This document shows, in pieces, positions 11,797 to 21,279 of a stretch of DNA of 64,000 bases. The notes below the pieces were generated by a model. The model was not told the origin of the DNA. It worked only from the letters and a program-made list of their open reading frames with translations, and searched no databases. Each line of letters begins with the position of its first letter. Within the stretch, counting starts at the first letter, position 1. The position numbers and the translations under genes were made by a program. Source of the DNA: Pseudogymnoascus destructans (lineage: Eukaryota; Ascomycota; Leotiomycetes; Thelebolales; Thelebolaceae); NCBI RefSeq assembly GCF_001641265.1, contig NW_020167527.1, forward strand, positions 868,001 to 932,000. Direction: 5' to 3'.

Positions 11797-11893
11797 TCTA
11801 ATCTACAACCCTTTGACTCTGTTTCCTAAGACAGTGTGTTGTCTTACTTCTTTAGGTGGCTAGATTCTCACATCTAGTGCACCCACCACTACA
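11797..11893 (+). mobile_element. LTR-1 end fragment at inversion breakpoint
   Basis: 97 bp matching the last part of LTR-1 in plus sense (CTACAACCCTTTGACTCTG...CACCCACCACTACA). The rest of this LTR is at 50387-51444. Outer flank GACAC (11894-11898) is the reverse complement of GTGTC at 51445-51449, the duplication flanking the original solo LTR. Confidence 0.9.
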
Positions 11894-12480
11894 GACACTC
11901 TATAGCTCATACAGAACTAGTCCTAGAGCTTGGAATCTGCTCTTAATGTTCTGTTCTATAAATGTAGCTTTGAATGCTTCTTTAAATGTAGAGATAAACT
12001 TAAGCTTTGTAATATGATTAAGCTGGTGCTATACATAGGTTTTAATCTAATGTCTGTATGAAAGCTTTAGTAGAGCAAAGTAGCTAATGTAAAGTATATG
12101 TGATGAGTATGGTAGCATATAGAGAGTGATTATCTTCTGTTCTATATAGTAGTGTTAGAATTGAGCTAAGAGGTGGCTCTTATGTCCATTAAGAATAAGA
12201 AGGCAATAGGTCCTAATTGTATGATTGTTAGTATATTGATTAAAGTGTTAAATCCACTTGTACCTAATTAAGTTTAAAGTCTACGTATTCTCACTTAATG
12301 TAATCACCTAATCGTCTAATAATCCTAAGTCCTCATACTAAGTAGAGAGGTGATTCTAGCCTTGAAAATGATGAACAGTAGGAGTGCCTATCTGTACAAA
12401 TTAACACCTTAGATAATTATCACCTACTCTCTATTCCCTAGCTATATAGTCTTTGGATGACTTTTTGCTTCTAAGCTTGT
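11894..12480. other. no recognised gene; AT-rich
   Basis: AT-rich sequence dense in TAAG/CTTA words and stops in all frames. Composition resembles 51445-51899, as expected if both are halves of one locus separated by the 38.6-kb inversion. Nothing coding recognised. Confidence 0.5.
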
Positions 12481-12786
12481 AACTACGTTTATAATATTAT
12501 GCAAGATTGTGGTGTCAGAGCTGCTGTTTTCGGCTGGCGTTGGTTGCTGCTTTACGCAGCCTCGAACACCAAGATTTCATGACGTGCCCTGCTTTCGTTT
12601 GCGATCGGCCACCGGATAATCTTCGAGCTGAAGGCACTGTACCTGAACTCCAAAACCCAAACCCATTGTCCTGTCTCCGATTATACATACCTCTGGACAG
12701 ATGATGACCCCCGTCATCAAGGGGCCCTCCCTGACTCTGCCCACCATGGCAGCCACCCACCTGGCATTTGGAGCTCTGCTCCTGCC

Positions 12787-12802
12787 GTCTATATATATTC
12801 CC
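12787..12802 (+). promoter_or_regulatory. possible TATA box for the DUF3435 gene
   Basis: CTATATATATTCC lies about 135 bp before the ATG at 12932, followed by a pyrimidine-rich leader with CAAACACAGCA, a common layout in filamentous fungi. The 12481-12786 stretch before it shows no gene. Confidence 0.4.
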
Positions 12803-12931
12803 CAGCTCTCCCATGCAAACCGTCACGTCTTTCAAACACAGCACTCTACTCCTCTGCACCTGTCACCCCCCCCACGATGATGGTGTGGCTAAAACCACAC
12901 CCATTCAAGGCAGAACAAGCTTGTCATCATC

Positions 12932-14070
12932 ATGGCTTTAGGAAGGAATGCACGCATCGATCGGCAACTACTACAATGCCTTGATAATCGTGTCAAACGT
13001 CGTCAACTGAAGCCAAAGACCAAATGCCCACCTGGATACTACCAAAGCCTCAAAGATAAGCATTATGACCCAAAGACTGTTATTAAAAATAAATATGCTC
13101 CTGCCACTGTAGACAATCTTGGGGGTATTAGAAGCAAATTCAAAAGGTAAGTGAACAATACGCTCAAATCGAGACGTTGGAGTGGCTACCGGTACTAACT
13201 CTCGATTAGGTTCTGTCATAATCAGCATTTGGGGGACTGGCGTTCTGTGATTCGGGACTGCTCTAGAGGGACTACGATATCATTCATCCAGCATATGTAC
13301 AATGAAGACCGGGTGAAGAAGAGGGGTTCGATGTCACAATACACAGCACAGTTTGGTATGCTATACAACAAAGAGAATGGCCGTCTCATGGACAGTAATA
13401 ATAGAAAGGAGGTCCTTAAGGTATGTTGCTTTCTGTTCATCACTACTTAATCTAAAATTGCTAATATCAGAAGTTCATAGACACGCTCAGGCTAGACAGA
13501 ACAGTGAAATCGAAGCCCGTCTTAGGGCTGGACGACTTCCTGCTTTTACTCAACTGCCACTGGGCCCATGACAAATCTGTATACCCTACAGAGCAACATC
13601 GGGTTCAGTATGCATTGATACTACTCCTTCTCTTTGGCACAGGTTGCCTGCGGAGCTAGTTGATGCAAAAAGGAAACGAAGAGATAATCCCAGCTCCGAT
13701 GATGATGATCTTGAAAGTGACGTTGATATGGGCGGGGTGGAAGGGGACACTAGACTCTTCGATGCGCTCTGCTATGAGGATGTCTGCCTACTGGTCGTAC
13801 ACAGTCCCGACAATAGCGAGCGTGATGTGCTCACCATGGAGGTCAAATTGTCTCATCACAAAGGACACAATAAACGCCCCAAAAAGTGAGTTGACCAACC
13901 GCTTCAGACATACCACCCAATATCAACCTAATAGACATTCACAGAACGATATTCTTCTTTACTGAAGTCGACGACCCGATTTTCTGTGCCATCACGCTGT
14001 AACACTGACTAAATGATAGAAATCCAGAGGTTTCTTGCGTAAGGTTGACTTGACAGAGGAGGCAGGGGAT
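12932..14070 (+). pseudogene. DUF3435 (FluG-domain) tyrosine-recombinase-like gene, truncated
   Basis: Exon 1 12932-13146; intron 13147-13209 (GTAAGT, branch TACTAAC, TAG); exon 2 13210-13420; intron 13421-13470 (GTATGT...CAG); exon 3 from 13471; a third intron (GTGAGT...CTAATAG) starts at about 13886. The spliced product has a helical N-terminal arm (YAPATVDNLGGIRSKFKRFC) and the core pattern SKPVLGLDDFLLLL, QYALILLLLFGTG, PAELVDAKRKR, IFFFTEVDDPIFCAITL, which I recognise as DUF3435, the family that includes Starship captain recombinases and Crypton-like relatives. At 13648 the frame breaks just where GCRPxEL is expected, removing the conserved Arg that is the first catalytic residue of tyrosine recombinases. 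The catalytic C-terminus is missing after about 14070. Confidence 0.75.
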
Positions 14071-14107
14071 TAGACACAAAGGCTTTCCAAGTAACACGTT
14101 ACAGTAT

Positions 14108-14414
14108 TGTTACGATGGTCATGGAGGTCAAGAAGCCAGTCCAGAGAATAATAAGCTAGATTGAATCTAAAGAGAGAAGAAGAAGAAGAAGAAAGAAAGG
14201 TGAGGCTATTCCTCATAATATACAGTTGTCCGCTTAGCGGTTGTAGCCTTGGTGGCTAAGGCTGCACCCGTAACAACCGTAACAACCGTAACAACCGTAA
14301 CAACCGTAACAACCGTAACAACCGTAACAACCGTAACAACCGTAACAACCGTAACAACCGTAACAACCGTAACAACCGTAACAACCGTAACAACCGTAAG
14401 CTATAATCGTAACA
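14108..14414 (+). repeat. possible small LTR or inverted-repeat element
   Basis: Begins TGTTACGAT and ends ATCGTAACA, a 9-bp inverted repeat with TG...CA ends. It contains a GAAGAA-rich tract (14171-14198) and the GTAACAACC minisatellite. No matching flanking duplication (AGTAT / GATTA), so the call is weak. Confidence 0.3.
14270..14399 (+). repeat. 9-bp minisatellite (GTAACAACC)x14.4
   Basis: Fourteen perfect tandem copies of GTAACAACC. Read in one frame they give Val-Thr-Thr repeats, but the frame has no other sign of coding. The unit resembles the CGTAACA end of the surrounding inverted-repeat structure, so terminal slippage is a likely origin. Confidence 0.95.
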
Positions 14415-14420
14415 GATTAT

Positions 14421-14693
14421 ATGAAGAAGGAGGGAATCTATAGAGTGAAATTTTGGCCTCCAAACTCTCCCGATTTGCACCCTATTGAAAATGCCTTTGA
14501 TTATCTCAAGGATCAGGTTGATGGCTATACACCATTAAACGGAGGGAAGCTTGAGAGAGCTCATGCACGGGTATTTCTTGAGGAAGAATGGGGGAAAAAA
14601 ATGGATGGGAAATCTACACAATTATGTGCTTCGTTTAAGGACAAGTTGGAGCGGTGTATTGCAGTCAATGGGGGGAACAACTTTCGTGGGTAG
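14421..14693 (+). pseudogene. Tc1/mariner-type transposase C-terminal fragment
   Basis: The frame contains WPPNSPDLHPIENAFDYLKDQV, the block around the last catalytic residue of Tc1/mariner DDE/D transposases (NSPDLxPIE), then a Lys/Glu-rich tail ending at 14693. The DNA-binding and first-Asp parts are absent. A related but opposite-strand fragment with the N-terminal two thirds lies at 16329-17161; they may be parts of one scrambled element. Confidence 0.65.
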
Positions 14694-15436
14694 ATCAATA
14701 GTACGAGTAGAGTATGTACATGCATTTTCTCCAAGTACTTACATGCCCCACTTATTACACACAGACCCTGTGGAAACTTTTGGGCCGCACGAGTACAACG
14801 GAGGTTCTACAACGGCCATGGTGATAGCACAACGTCTGTCACAGCCTAAATGGGGTAGGGCCGTTCCTGGGTAGGCACATGTGTTTTGTCACGGCTCGCA
14901 TGCTGACCTAACTGTGCTAGCACGAGAGGCGTTCTAGAGCAAGAGAAGTGCTACAACCTGTGTGCTGCCCTTCCGTAGCACATTTGGGTCAAGCCCAGTC
15001 ACATGCCAGGGATGGTAAATGCTACGGGTATGATCACATGTTAATCATCGCAAAATTGAGCAGCTACTGACTCATCGCAATCGATTCCATTGTTGAGGTT
15101 CCATGGACTTCCTCCTTCGCTTTTGATCTTTTGAAAGGCTTCAATCATTTGTCTTTAGGCAGGTCAATCTAATTAAGCCTCCTCCAAAATCTTCCCACTT
15201 CCGTTACACAGAAGCGATGGACACAAAACTCCACCGACCCCGACGCAGTCTTCATATAAAAAGGCGGACAAAGCTTGGATTATCAGTGTTTTCGTGGAAG
15301 GGGAGAAAGACAAGGCGGCCTGTCACATTTATGAGGACGGAACGGGGACTAGAAAGAAGGGTGACCATTGAGAATAAGTATTAGATTACAGTTCTTACTG
15401 TAGCAAATATCTCCCAATACGCAAGAAGTAGTTATC
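14694..15436. other. no recognised gene
   Basis: About 740 bp with no protein or RNA pattern found. Ends just upstream of the 5S rRNA gene, which in fungi uses an internal promoter and needs no special 5' flank. Confidence 0.5.
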
Positions 15437-15555
15437 ACATACGACCATAGACTCAAGAGAACTGGGCATCCCGTCCGCTCTGCCATACATAAACTTGAGA
15501 TCGGTGGATTAGTAGTTGGGTGGGTGACCACCAGCGAATACCCACTGTTGTATGT
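15437..15555 (+). rRNA. 5S ribosomal RNA
   Basis: 119 nt, the normal fungal 5S length. It starts ACATACGACCAT and ends GTTGTATGT, which pair as helix I. CTCAAG (about 15453) pairs with CTTGAG (about 15494) as helix II, and GGCATCCCGTCCGCTCTGCC is the loop B/C region. The internal control block (GTAGTTGGGTGGGTGACC, then ACCAGCGAATACC) is complete. A run of seven T right after the end is a Pol III terminator. Dispersed 5S genes are usual in filamentous ascomycetes. It looks intact; a recent pseudogene cannot be excluded without comparison to other copies. Confidence 0.9.
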
Positions 15556-15963
15556 TTTTTTATACAATAGCTTTACCTTCACCTTGGTGGCGTGGCAGAT
15601 TTGCTATGTCCACACTTTGTTTTGCTGGGAGGCCTGATTTCAAAACCGGCCTGAACCTTGAATACAAGTACCGTTTCATGGCTATTGTAGTCAAATACAG
15701 ACTTCATACTCTGTAATATATCTATGCTTAGTCTCTGTCACTAGTAATTACCTAAAAAATGTCGTGAGACAAATAAGTCTTGGGATCCAGGTCTATTCGC
15801 ATATGAGAGCCAAATGCCAAGTCTGAAACGGATCAAAACAAATGCACCATGCCCCTTTTCACTTCTAACTCTATATCATGTTTTGACCGCCATAGAATTC
15901 TGTGGCTAAACCACGACCCTGCCATGCCTAGCCTCGGCGGCTCAAGCACAGCTTTCATTATTT
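15556..15963. other. no recognised gene; Pol III T-run at its start
   Basis: T7 terminator at 15555-15561, then anonymous sequence. The minus strand at 15900-15963 may hold the degenerate 3' end of the zinc-finger fragment that follows. Confidence 0.4.
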
Positions 15964-16335
15964 TCAAATTCTGATCTTGTGAACCAACTCTACGTGACTT
16001 TTGAAATACTCCAACTTTTCGAGAACAAGCCCTTTGGACTTGCACGTTGGGTGACAACAATCTATCTTAGCCTTCAGATCTCGTCCTTTAAGGTGAATGT
16101 TTTCAACGTGATTCATCATCGTCACTGGGCGGCAAAATTTGCCCATCCTCTGTTCGTAGTTCTTCGATTCGTCCCTGATGCAGAATATGCACTGCTTCTC
16201 TCTGCAATCAAGGGGGAAAAAGGGATCGAGGGGTCCGAGCTCAGGGGACTCTTCCTTAAAGATACTTGGTGGAGGAATGCCGACATGAAGATGGTATCGT
16301 GGGGGAACCTCACGGCATTTGCAGAGAGCTAGCAT
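15964..16335 (-). pseudogene. C2H2-like zinc-finger tail of a DUF3435-type protein
   Basis: A 123-codon frame with CIFCIRDES, YEQRMGKFCRP, MMNHVENIHLK, DCCHPTCKSKGLVLE and YFKSHVELVHKI: two fingers of form C-x2-C...H-x4-H and C-x4-C...H-x4-H. From memory this block closes many fungal FluG/DUF3435 proteins. The front of such a protein lies at 12932 but on the other strand, so it is not the same gene without a rearrangement. It starts at a fragment border beside a mariner relic. Confidence 0.5.
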
Positions 16336-17161
16336 GAGCTCGGCGACCTGAATCCGGCACTTGACAGCATTATGAGGTTATCATCCACAAACCATACTTG
16401 TTTTGTAGGATGTAAAGCCTTTACTTTTCGAAAGTAGGGGAAGAGAAGAGGAATAAGAACCATCTCTCGATATAGAAACCAATCAATCCCGCCCTTTGAA
16501 ACTTCTTGCCCTTCTGATTGCCGTCCTCTACTCCATGTCTCTATATCTCCAAACTCTTGTAAAGCAACTCGTGCCTTTTTCCATTTGCTTTTGCCATTCT
16601 GAATATCTGCATTTATAATTTCCATATATCCGTACTCAAGAGTTCCAACTGTTGTTGCTCTAACAAGTTCATTCTCTGCTTTTGATTTCCAATATGCATT
16701 TATCTCTCGTAGTTTCTGCACATGTATCTGTTTCTCTTCTATACTTCAGGAATCCATGAACGAGAAGGGCGTAAGATAGAGGTTTCTGAACTCATTGCTC
16801 CCCAAAACATAACTTGAAATAAAGATTTCTTCTGTTGAATTGCCATGCTCTCTGCTGTTTGACCCCGTTGAACTGTTATCCGTCATTTCTTATGTGGATT
16901 CCCTCTGAAATTGATATATGATTCGTCTGAGAAAATAAAAATTGATCCAGCTTCAAGTTTGGATAGTGCCCATTTGCAGAATTTCCATCGAACCGAAGGA
17001 ATGATATTATCCAAGTAGGGCTTGAGGCAGATGGTTTTCCGTACAATAGGTTGTGGAATTTCAACACTTGAGTGATTCTTTGCCTCGTTCGACAATTGAT
17101 CGTGCATAGGGTAGATTTTCCTTATTAATAACTTGTTGAAAAGTGTCAAATGGATTTGCAA
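16329..17161 (-). pseudogene. Tc1/mariner-type transposase, N-terminal and central part
   Basis: The minus frame from 17161 has FCKWALSKLEAGSIFIFSDESYINF with the first catalytic Asp (FSDES), as in fungal Tc1/mariner enzymes. After a break (16740-16880) frame 16721-16329 has basic helices and GGIDWFLYREMVLIPLLFPYF, then VWFVDDN with the second Asp. It ends in unrelated codons. The last catalytic block is absent here; a similar one is at 14450 on the plus strand. Dead relic. Confidence 0.7.
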
Positions 17162-17515
17162 GTAGCAAAGATCATATGCGTAGTGGCTCTTCAGAATCCT
17201 TTTGAATTGTCTGTGCCTTTTTAAAGGTTTGGTGCCATATATACCGCATTAATTGGAAATTAAGATATCAATTGAATATAAGATACTATTGAGTTATAAG
17301 ATATGGTTTTTTTGTACGATTTTCATGCAGTAGAGTATATTGCACTACAAGATACTATCTTATAGCTATAATATCATATGATCTGTCTCATCTTCATCAG
17401 TGTCCCAATGCTCAGATACCTCATCATCGCTGTCCCCAGCATCCACTACATCACTGTTGAACTCCTTAGCCTCATTCTCAAGGAAATAGAGGTTTTTGAA
17501 AGGCTGTGTTGCTGA
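17162..17515. other. no gene; AT-rich with short inverted repeats
   Basis: AT-rich region with repeated AAGATACTAT words in both orientations (about 17270-17370), perhaps the degenerate terminal repeat of the pogo-type element that follows. Confidence 0.35.
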
Positions 17516-19042
17516 TCATAGAGATGCTCGAGTGATACTTATCTCCACCTCGTCTTCTTCCTGCCTGATCTTCTTATGAATATCACCTTGTATCAGTGCC
17601 TCTGCAACTTCAATTGCTGCTTCTTGTGCCCCTTGTTCATTCTCTTCTTTCTGTGAAATTATCATGACGTTCCCAATCTCCAATTTGAATACCATCAAGA
17701 GCCTTGATCTTTAGCTCCAAATCCTCACTTCCATCAGGGTTTAAGGACATTCCAAGCTGCCTGAATGTACTGACAATAGTCTCTTTATATTGTATATGAA
17801 GCTTTTTCCATGCTTTTGATACCCATTCTGTTAATAGAACTCGTCGATCCCCAACTGAATACTTGTTCTCTTCCCATGCTTTGATATTTGTATCATAATG
17901 CTCATCTGCTTCCTCTTTTATCAGTCTCTTTAGAGGTTGATTAAGCGCTACATCAAGCACTTGAACAAAGCCAGTACAACCTCCTGGAATTATTGAAATC
18001 GTTGTCTTTTGCTTCTGAAAAGCACTTGTAACTGGTGCTGTCATATGTGCACGAAAAGCATCAATTGCTAGCAGTTTCGGCTCAATATCACGGGTTCTGT
18101 ATAGTGAGGCAAGGCAATATGAGTGTTAAATCCACCAAAGCATTGTCTGCTCTGTTGCCCAGGCTGTAGGGTTGAAGAGTACATCGACTCCACGAGAGTA
18201 TTTCCTTGATTTGCGATTCGACGTGAGTCCCCTTTACCTTCTGCACTGTGGAATATTAATAGGGGGTGACAATGATCAATTCCATCAGCGAATACACAGA
18301 CTTGGAGTGTTGCTTGACGTTTATCCCAGCCACTCCTTGCCTCCTTAACCCAGACAGTCCTAGCACCTTTAAATTCATATGTCTTTCCTGACAAAAACTC
18401 AAAGGCAATTGGCGTTTGATCCATGTTAGATATCTCTGAGAGTTTAAATCTACCAACAAGGGGAACATCTTTCCCTTTTGGCAACCCTGTGAATAAATCT
18501 TCACAAATAATAGTCTGACGTCGATTGAACTGTAACCAGGAGATAACCTTCTCACAAAAAGCATCAGGTACCTTCTGAGCCTGCTTTGTCTTGCTTCAAT
18601 TAGCAATGCCAAATCAGCGTCGAAATCCTTGGAACCATGCGTTTGAGAACTTGAAACCAAGTTATTGAAACTTCCCATCAAGTTGAATTACTCGATGAGG
18701 GTATAGATCTCTTTATATTGCCTTAGCTTGACGTTCGAACCATCTCCCTCCTATCATTCATCCTGATGCACAAGCAGATGTAAATAACTTAACGAGGTGT
18801 TTTTCCATTTCAGGTTCCTGGCCAAGTTGTACTTTAAATTTTGCCCTCCTAGAAGCCTTATTTTGACTAGCAATTGTCTCCTTACTTTCAATCCATTTCT
18901 TAAGCATTATTGGAGTAATTCCAAGCTTTTCTGACGCCTCGTATCGACTGATAATTTGAGCCTTTCCATTTCGAATCACAATAATTGTTGTGGCGTATTG
19001 AATTGCACATAGTTTTTGCTCCTGAGTATATGATTTTCTCAT
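17516..19042 (-). pseudogene. pogo-type DDE transposase, degenerate
   Basis: From 19042: HTH region (YTQEQKLCAIQYAT, SRYEASEKLGITPIMLKKWI), a break, then in other frames the DDE core: NMDQTPIAFEF (first Asp), RSGWDKRQATLQVCVFADG, PLLIFH, then TISIIPGGCTGFVQVLDVALNQPLK and a long helical tail (HIQYKETIVSTFRQLG). The second Asp region near 18050 (AIDAFRAHM) sits at a frame break. Frameshifts near 18700, 18480 and 18060 make it non-functional. The first half borders copia-derived sequence near 19050. Confidence 0.75.
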
Positions 19043-19236
19043 CCGAACTAGGCCAATTTCTATATCAGAATTGGCCTCATTCGTAATGCCAGAACTTGCA
19101 GCAATTGCTTGGATTCACGGACAATAGCGCTCTCATTTGGGCCTCTTGATTGGGGTGTAGAACTCGGGATTCGCAGAGGGGTAGGAGGCAGGGATAGGGC
19201 TGGAATATGGGGTCCTGGGCGACGGCGAGGTCCACC
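19043..19236 (-). other. anonymous proline-rich stretch joining pogo and copia relics
   Basis: Minus-strand codons are Pro/Arg/Ser-rich (RRRPGPHIPALSLPP) and continue the copia frame by chance or as part of another element. A 9-bp inverted repeat AGGCCAATT/AATTGGCCT occurs at about 19052-19079. Not assigned. Confidence 0.3.
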
Positions 19237-19270
19237 AAACACAGCCCTAGTCGTTGATAGGGCTGTGTTT
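19237..19270. repeat. perfect 13-bp inverted repeat at a copia break
   Basis: AAACACAGCCCTA (19237-19249) and its exact complement (19258-19270) around an 8-nt loop. It lies where the Copia-1 protease frame loses its pattern, the left breakpoint of the inferred Copia-1 inversion. Confidence 0.8.
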
Positions 19271-20886
19271 TTGAAGGACTTTTGTATTGTTATTCTTAAT
19301 ATATTTAAGGACCCATTGTCCATGGATAACTGGAGTGTTGCAGAACGGCTTTCCTTCGTACGTGAGTCCTTCTGTAGCTGTATTCCAATGGACTCCCTTT
19401 TGGATGAATCGTTTAAGGATGCAACAGAGGTGTGGAATGAGGAAACGAGGGCTGTTTCTTGGAGTGTTATGGTTCGTACGGACTTTGTGTCCTTTCCAAC
19501 CTGGACTTTGATGTCCACGGACCCGAACCCTTCAATCCTTACTTTCTGGTCTCCAGCTAAGAGGTAGTTTCCGTCCTCACATTCCTTTAGGTTGTAGAAC
19601 CTCGTACGGTCGTTACAGACATGAATTGTAGCTCCAGAATCAAGGATTGTGCTCCTTGCAAGCTCATAGGTTGAGAGGGTAAGACCTTGAGTGACTTGGA
19701 AGGCTGTTGCAAAGGAAACAGGTAGATCCTGGTTCATACGGGGTTGTCCTCCGTTCGCCTTGTCCTGGTCTATTGCCCTTTGAATGCAGTATTGAAAGCC
19801 TGGCTTTTCACTTATGTAGGCGTCAACTTTAGCTTCAATGTCTCGGTTTGGCTTCCATGACTTCGTACGCTTCGACTTCATGACATATAAGAAGTCCCTC
19901 CACTTATGGATAGAGCCACAAGGGCAATCTGTTCAGGGATCCTTGTTCTTCTTCCCGTTATTCCAACCCTATTGTCCTTGTTGTAGGTTGTTGGTACGGT
20001 TCTGAAGGGTAGCAGATATCTCATTATTGCCTTCTTGTCTTGCGAAAACTCCATGTTCCCCCTGAGACTTCTGGTCATATCTTGCCTGTCTCTGGTTGAT
20101 TCGATAGGTCCGTACGACCTCCTCAAACTTATATTCCTTTGTCCCTTTGTTGAGTTTGAATGTCCATGGGCCTCAAAATTCGCAGGGTCCTATTGCTTTG
20201 AGGAAGTAATATATCGCATCGTGAGGGTCGATAACCTCTGGTGCTCGGAGCGTACGGCCTTGTGTGTAGAGGGTCTCCCATTTTAGGAGCCACTCTTCAA
20301 GGTCTACTCCTCTTTGTATTTTGGATGCTTTTGCCCACTCACTCCTCCATTCCTCAAGCCTAGCTCGTGTAGTTGGTGCAAACCGCTCCTTAAGCCTTAC
20401 TAGCATTTCATATGGAGTATCACAATTGTATGTGTATGGTAGGAAGTCCCGTCTAATAGTTTCTTGGATCTTAGACCATAGCCCCTGAATTGCTTCCTCC
20501 TGTTTCTCCCATATTTTTCGATCATATTGGAAGTCCGCTTGTAGGTTTCGAAGCTCTTCCTTCTGGTCGTCTGTGAGAGATCCATACGTAATTGGTATGA
20601 TTGGTTGAGAGGCTTCGATTGATGGTTGGGCTGTCTGACTTGATGTTGCTCTTGTTGACACCCGTGGAGTAGTCTGAGGGACCACACCACTACCGGCCTG
20701 AGCTACAGTCCGTATGAAGTTAGGAACTGGCCTAACAGGTGGTACGAGGATAGGGGGGTCAGCTAATGCTGGATTAATATAACCCCACACTCCTGTCTTC
20801 ATTGAAGCTGTCTTAATTGTCTCTAGCCACTCATCCCAGTCTTTTGGGTTGGTGAGGACCACCCCCACCTTCTGTAGGGTCGCCAT
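19271..20886 (-). pseudogene. Copia-1 gag and protease
   Basis: Starts at ATG 20886 (MATLQKVGVVLTNPKDWDEWL), 94 bp inside the LTR. Gag covers 20886-20173 with a UBN2-like helical domain (LVRLKERFAPT, EEWLLKWETLYTQG). A stop and frame changes follow. A knuckle-like CPCGSIHKWRDF has Phe where the last Cys is expected. Protease is in frame 19881-19400: ARSTILDSGATIHVCNDRTRF, the copia DSGA active site, then FHTSVASL. Beyond about 19270 the match stops at the hairpin. The matching integrase-RT part lies on the other strand from about 23740. Confidence 0.85.
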
Positions 20887-20964
20887 TATGATGGTGATTG
20901 ACTCATAGGAGGGGTTTCAGGTCTGTACGTTATTCGAAGACGTTTAAAATGGGACCTCGATGTG

Positions 20965-20979
20965 CTCCGGGCTCATAAC
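20965..20979 (-). promoter_or_regulatory. primer-binding site of Copia-1 (half tRNA-iMet)
   Basis: Directly after the 5' LTR (minus sense) comes GTTATGAGCCCGGAG. Its complement GGGCTCATAAC is the anticodon stem-loop of initiator tRNA-Met (anticodon CAT) ending at tRNA position 39. Drosophila copia is known to use such a 5' half-tRNA as primer; the same is inferred here. Confidence 0.65.
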
Positions 20980-21080
20980 TGTTGAGTAATAAATGTATGT
21001 ATTCCTGACTATGTAACCTATACTTGGCTTTACCGATAATCTGTACGGAGATCATGTGAGATCATGTGACTATTACAACA
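20980..21080 (-). mobile_element. 5' LTR of Copia-1, 101 bp
   Basis: Plus-strand ends TGTTGAGTAATAA...TATTACAACA, a 5-bp inverted terminus TGTTG. It differs at only four positions from the 3' LTR (28121-28180 plus 29623-29663), all C/T or G/A. The outer flank GAGAT (21081-21085) is the reverse complement of ATCTC after the 3' LTR (29664-29668), so both LTRs belong to one insertion whose left half has been turned round. Confidence 0.9.
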
Positions 21081-21279
21081 GAGATGAGTTGGGCACACGT
21101 GACGTTATATCACATGATGAGATGAGCGGTCCTATAAAGGTCACCTGCCATAAAATCACTCTCTCGGCATTACACATTTATTTACTTAATGTTGCGACCA
21201 ATGGAGAGTACATTCGTCAAGCAAGACATCATTTGAAGCTTTTAACTATCTAGGCGAATTCCGTCATAAATGACTTGAG

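Noticed and set aside
12507..12859. Open frames on both strands upstream of the DUF3435 gene
   Set aside because: Overlapping, low-complexity, no domain; they cover the presumed promoter.
14270..14399. Possible CRISPR-like or Val-Thr-Thr coding repeat
   Set aside because: Units are contiguous without spacers, and the frame has no other coding sign. It is a minisatellite in a eukaryotic genome.
12481..17161. A complete Starship element starting at the DUF3435 gene
   Set aside because: The recombinase is broken, its end is missing, and no element edges or coherent cargo were found.
19109..19567. Plus-strand open frame of 152 codons
   Set aside because: It is the antisense shadow of the copia protease frame.
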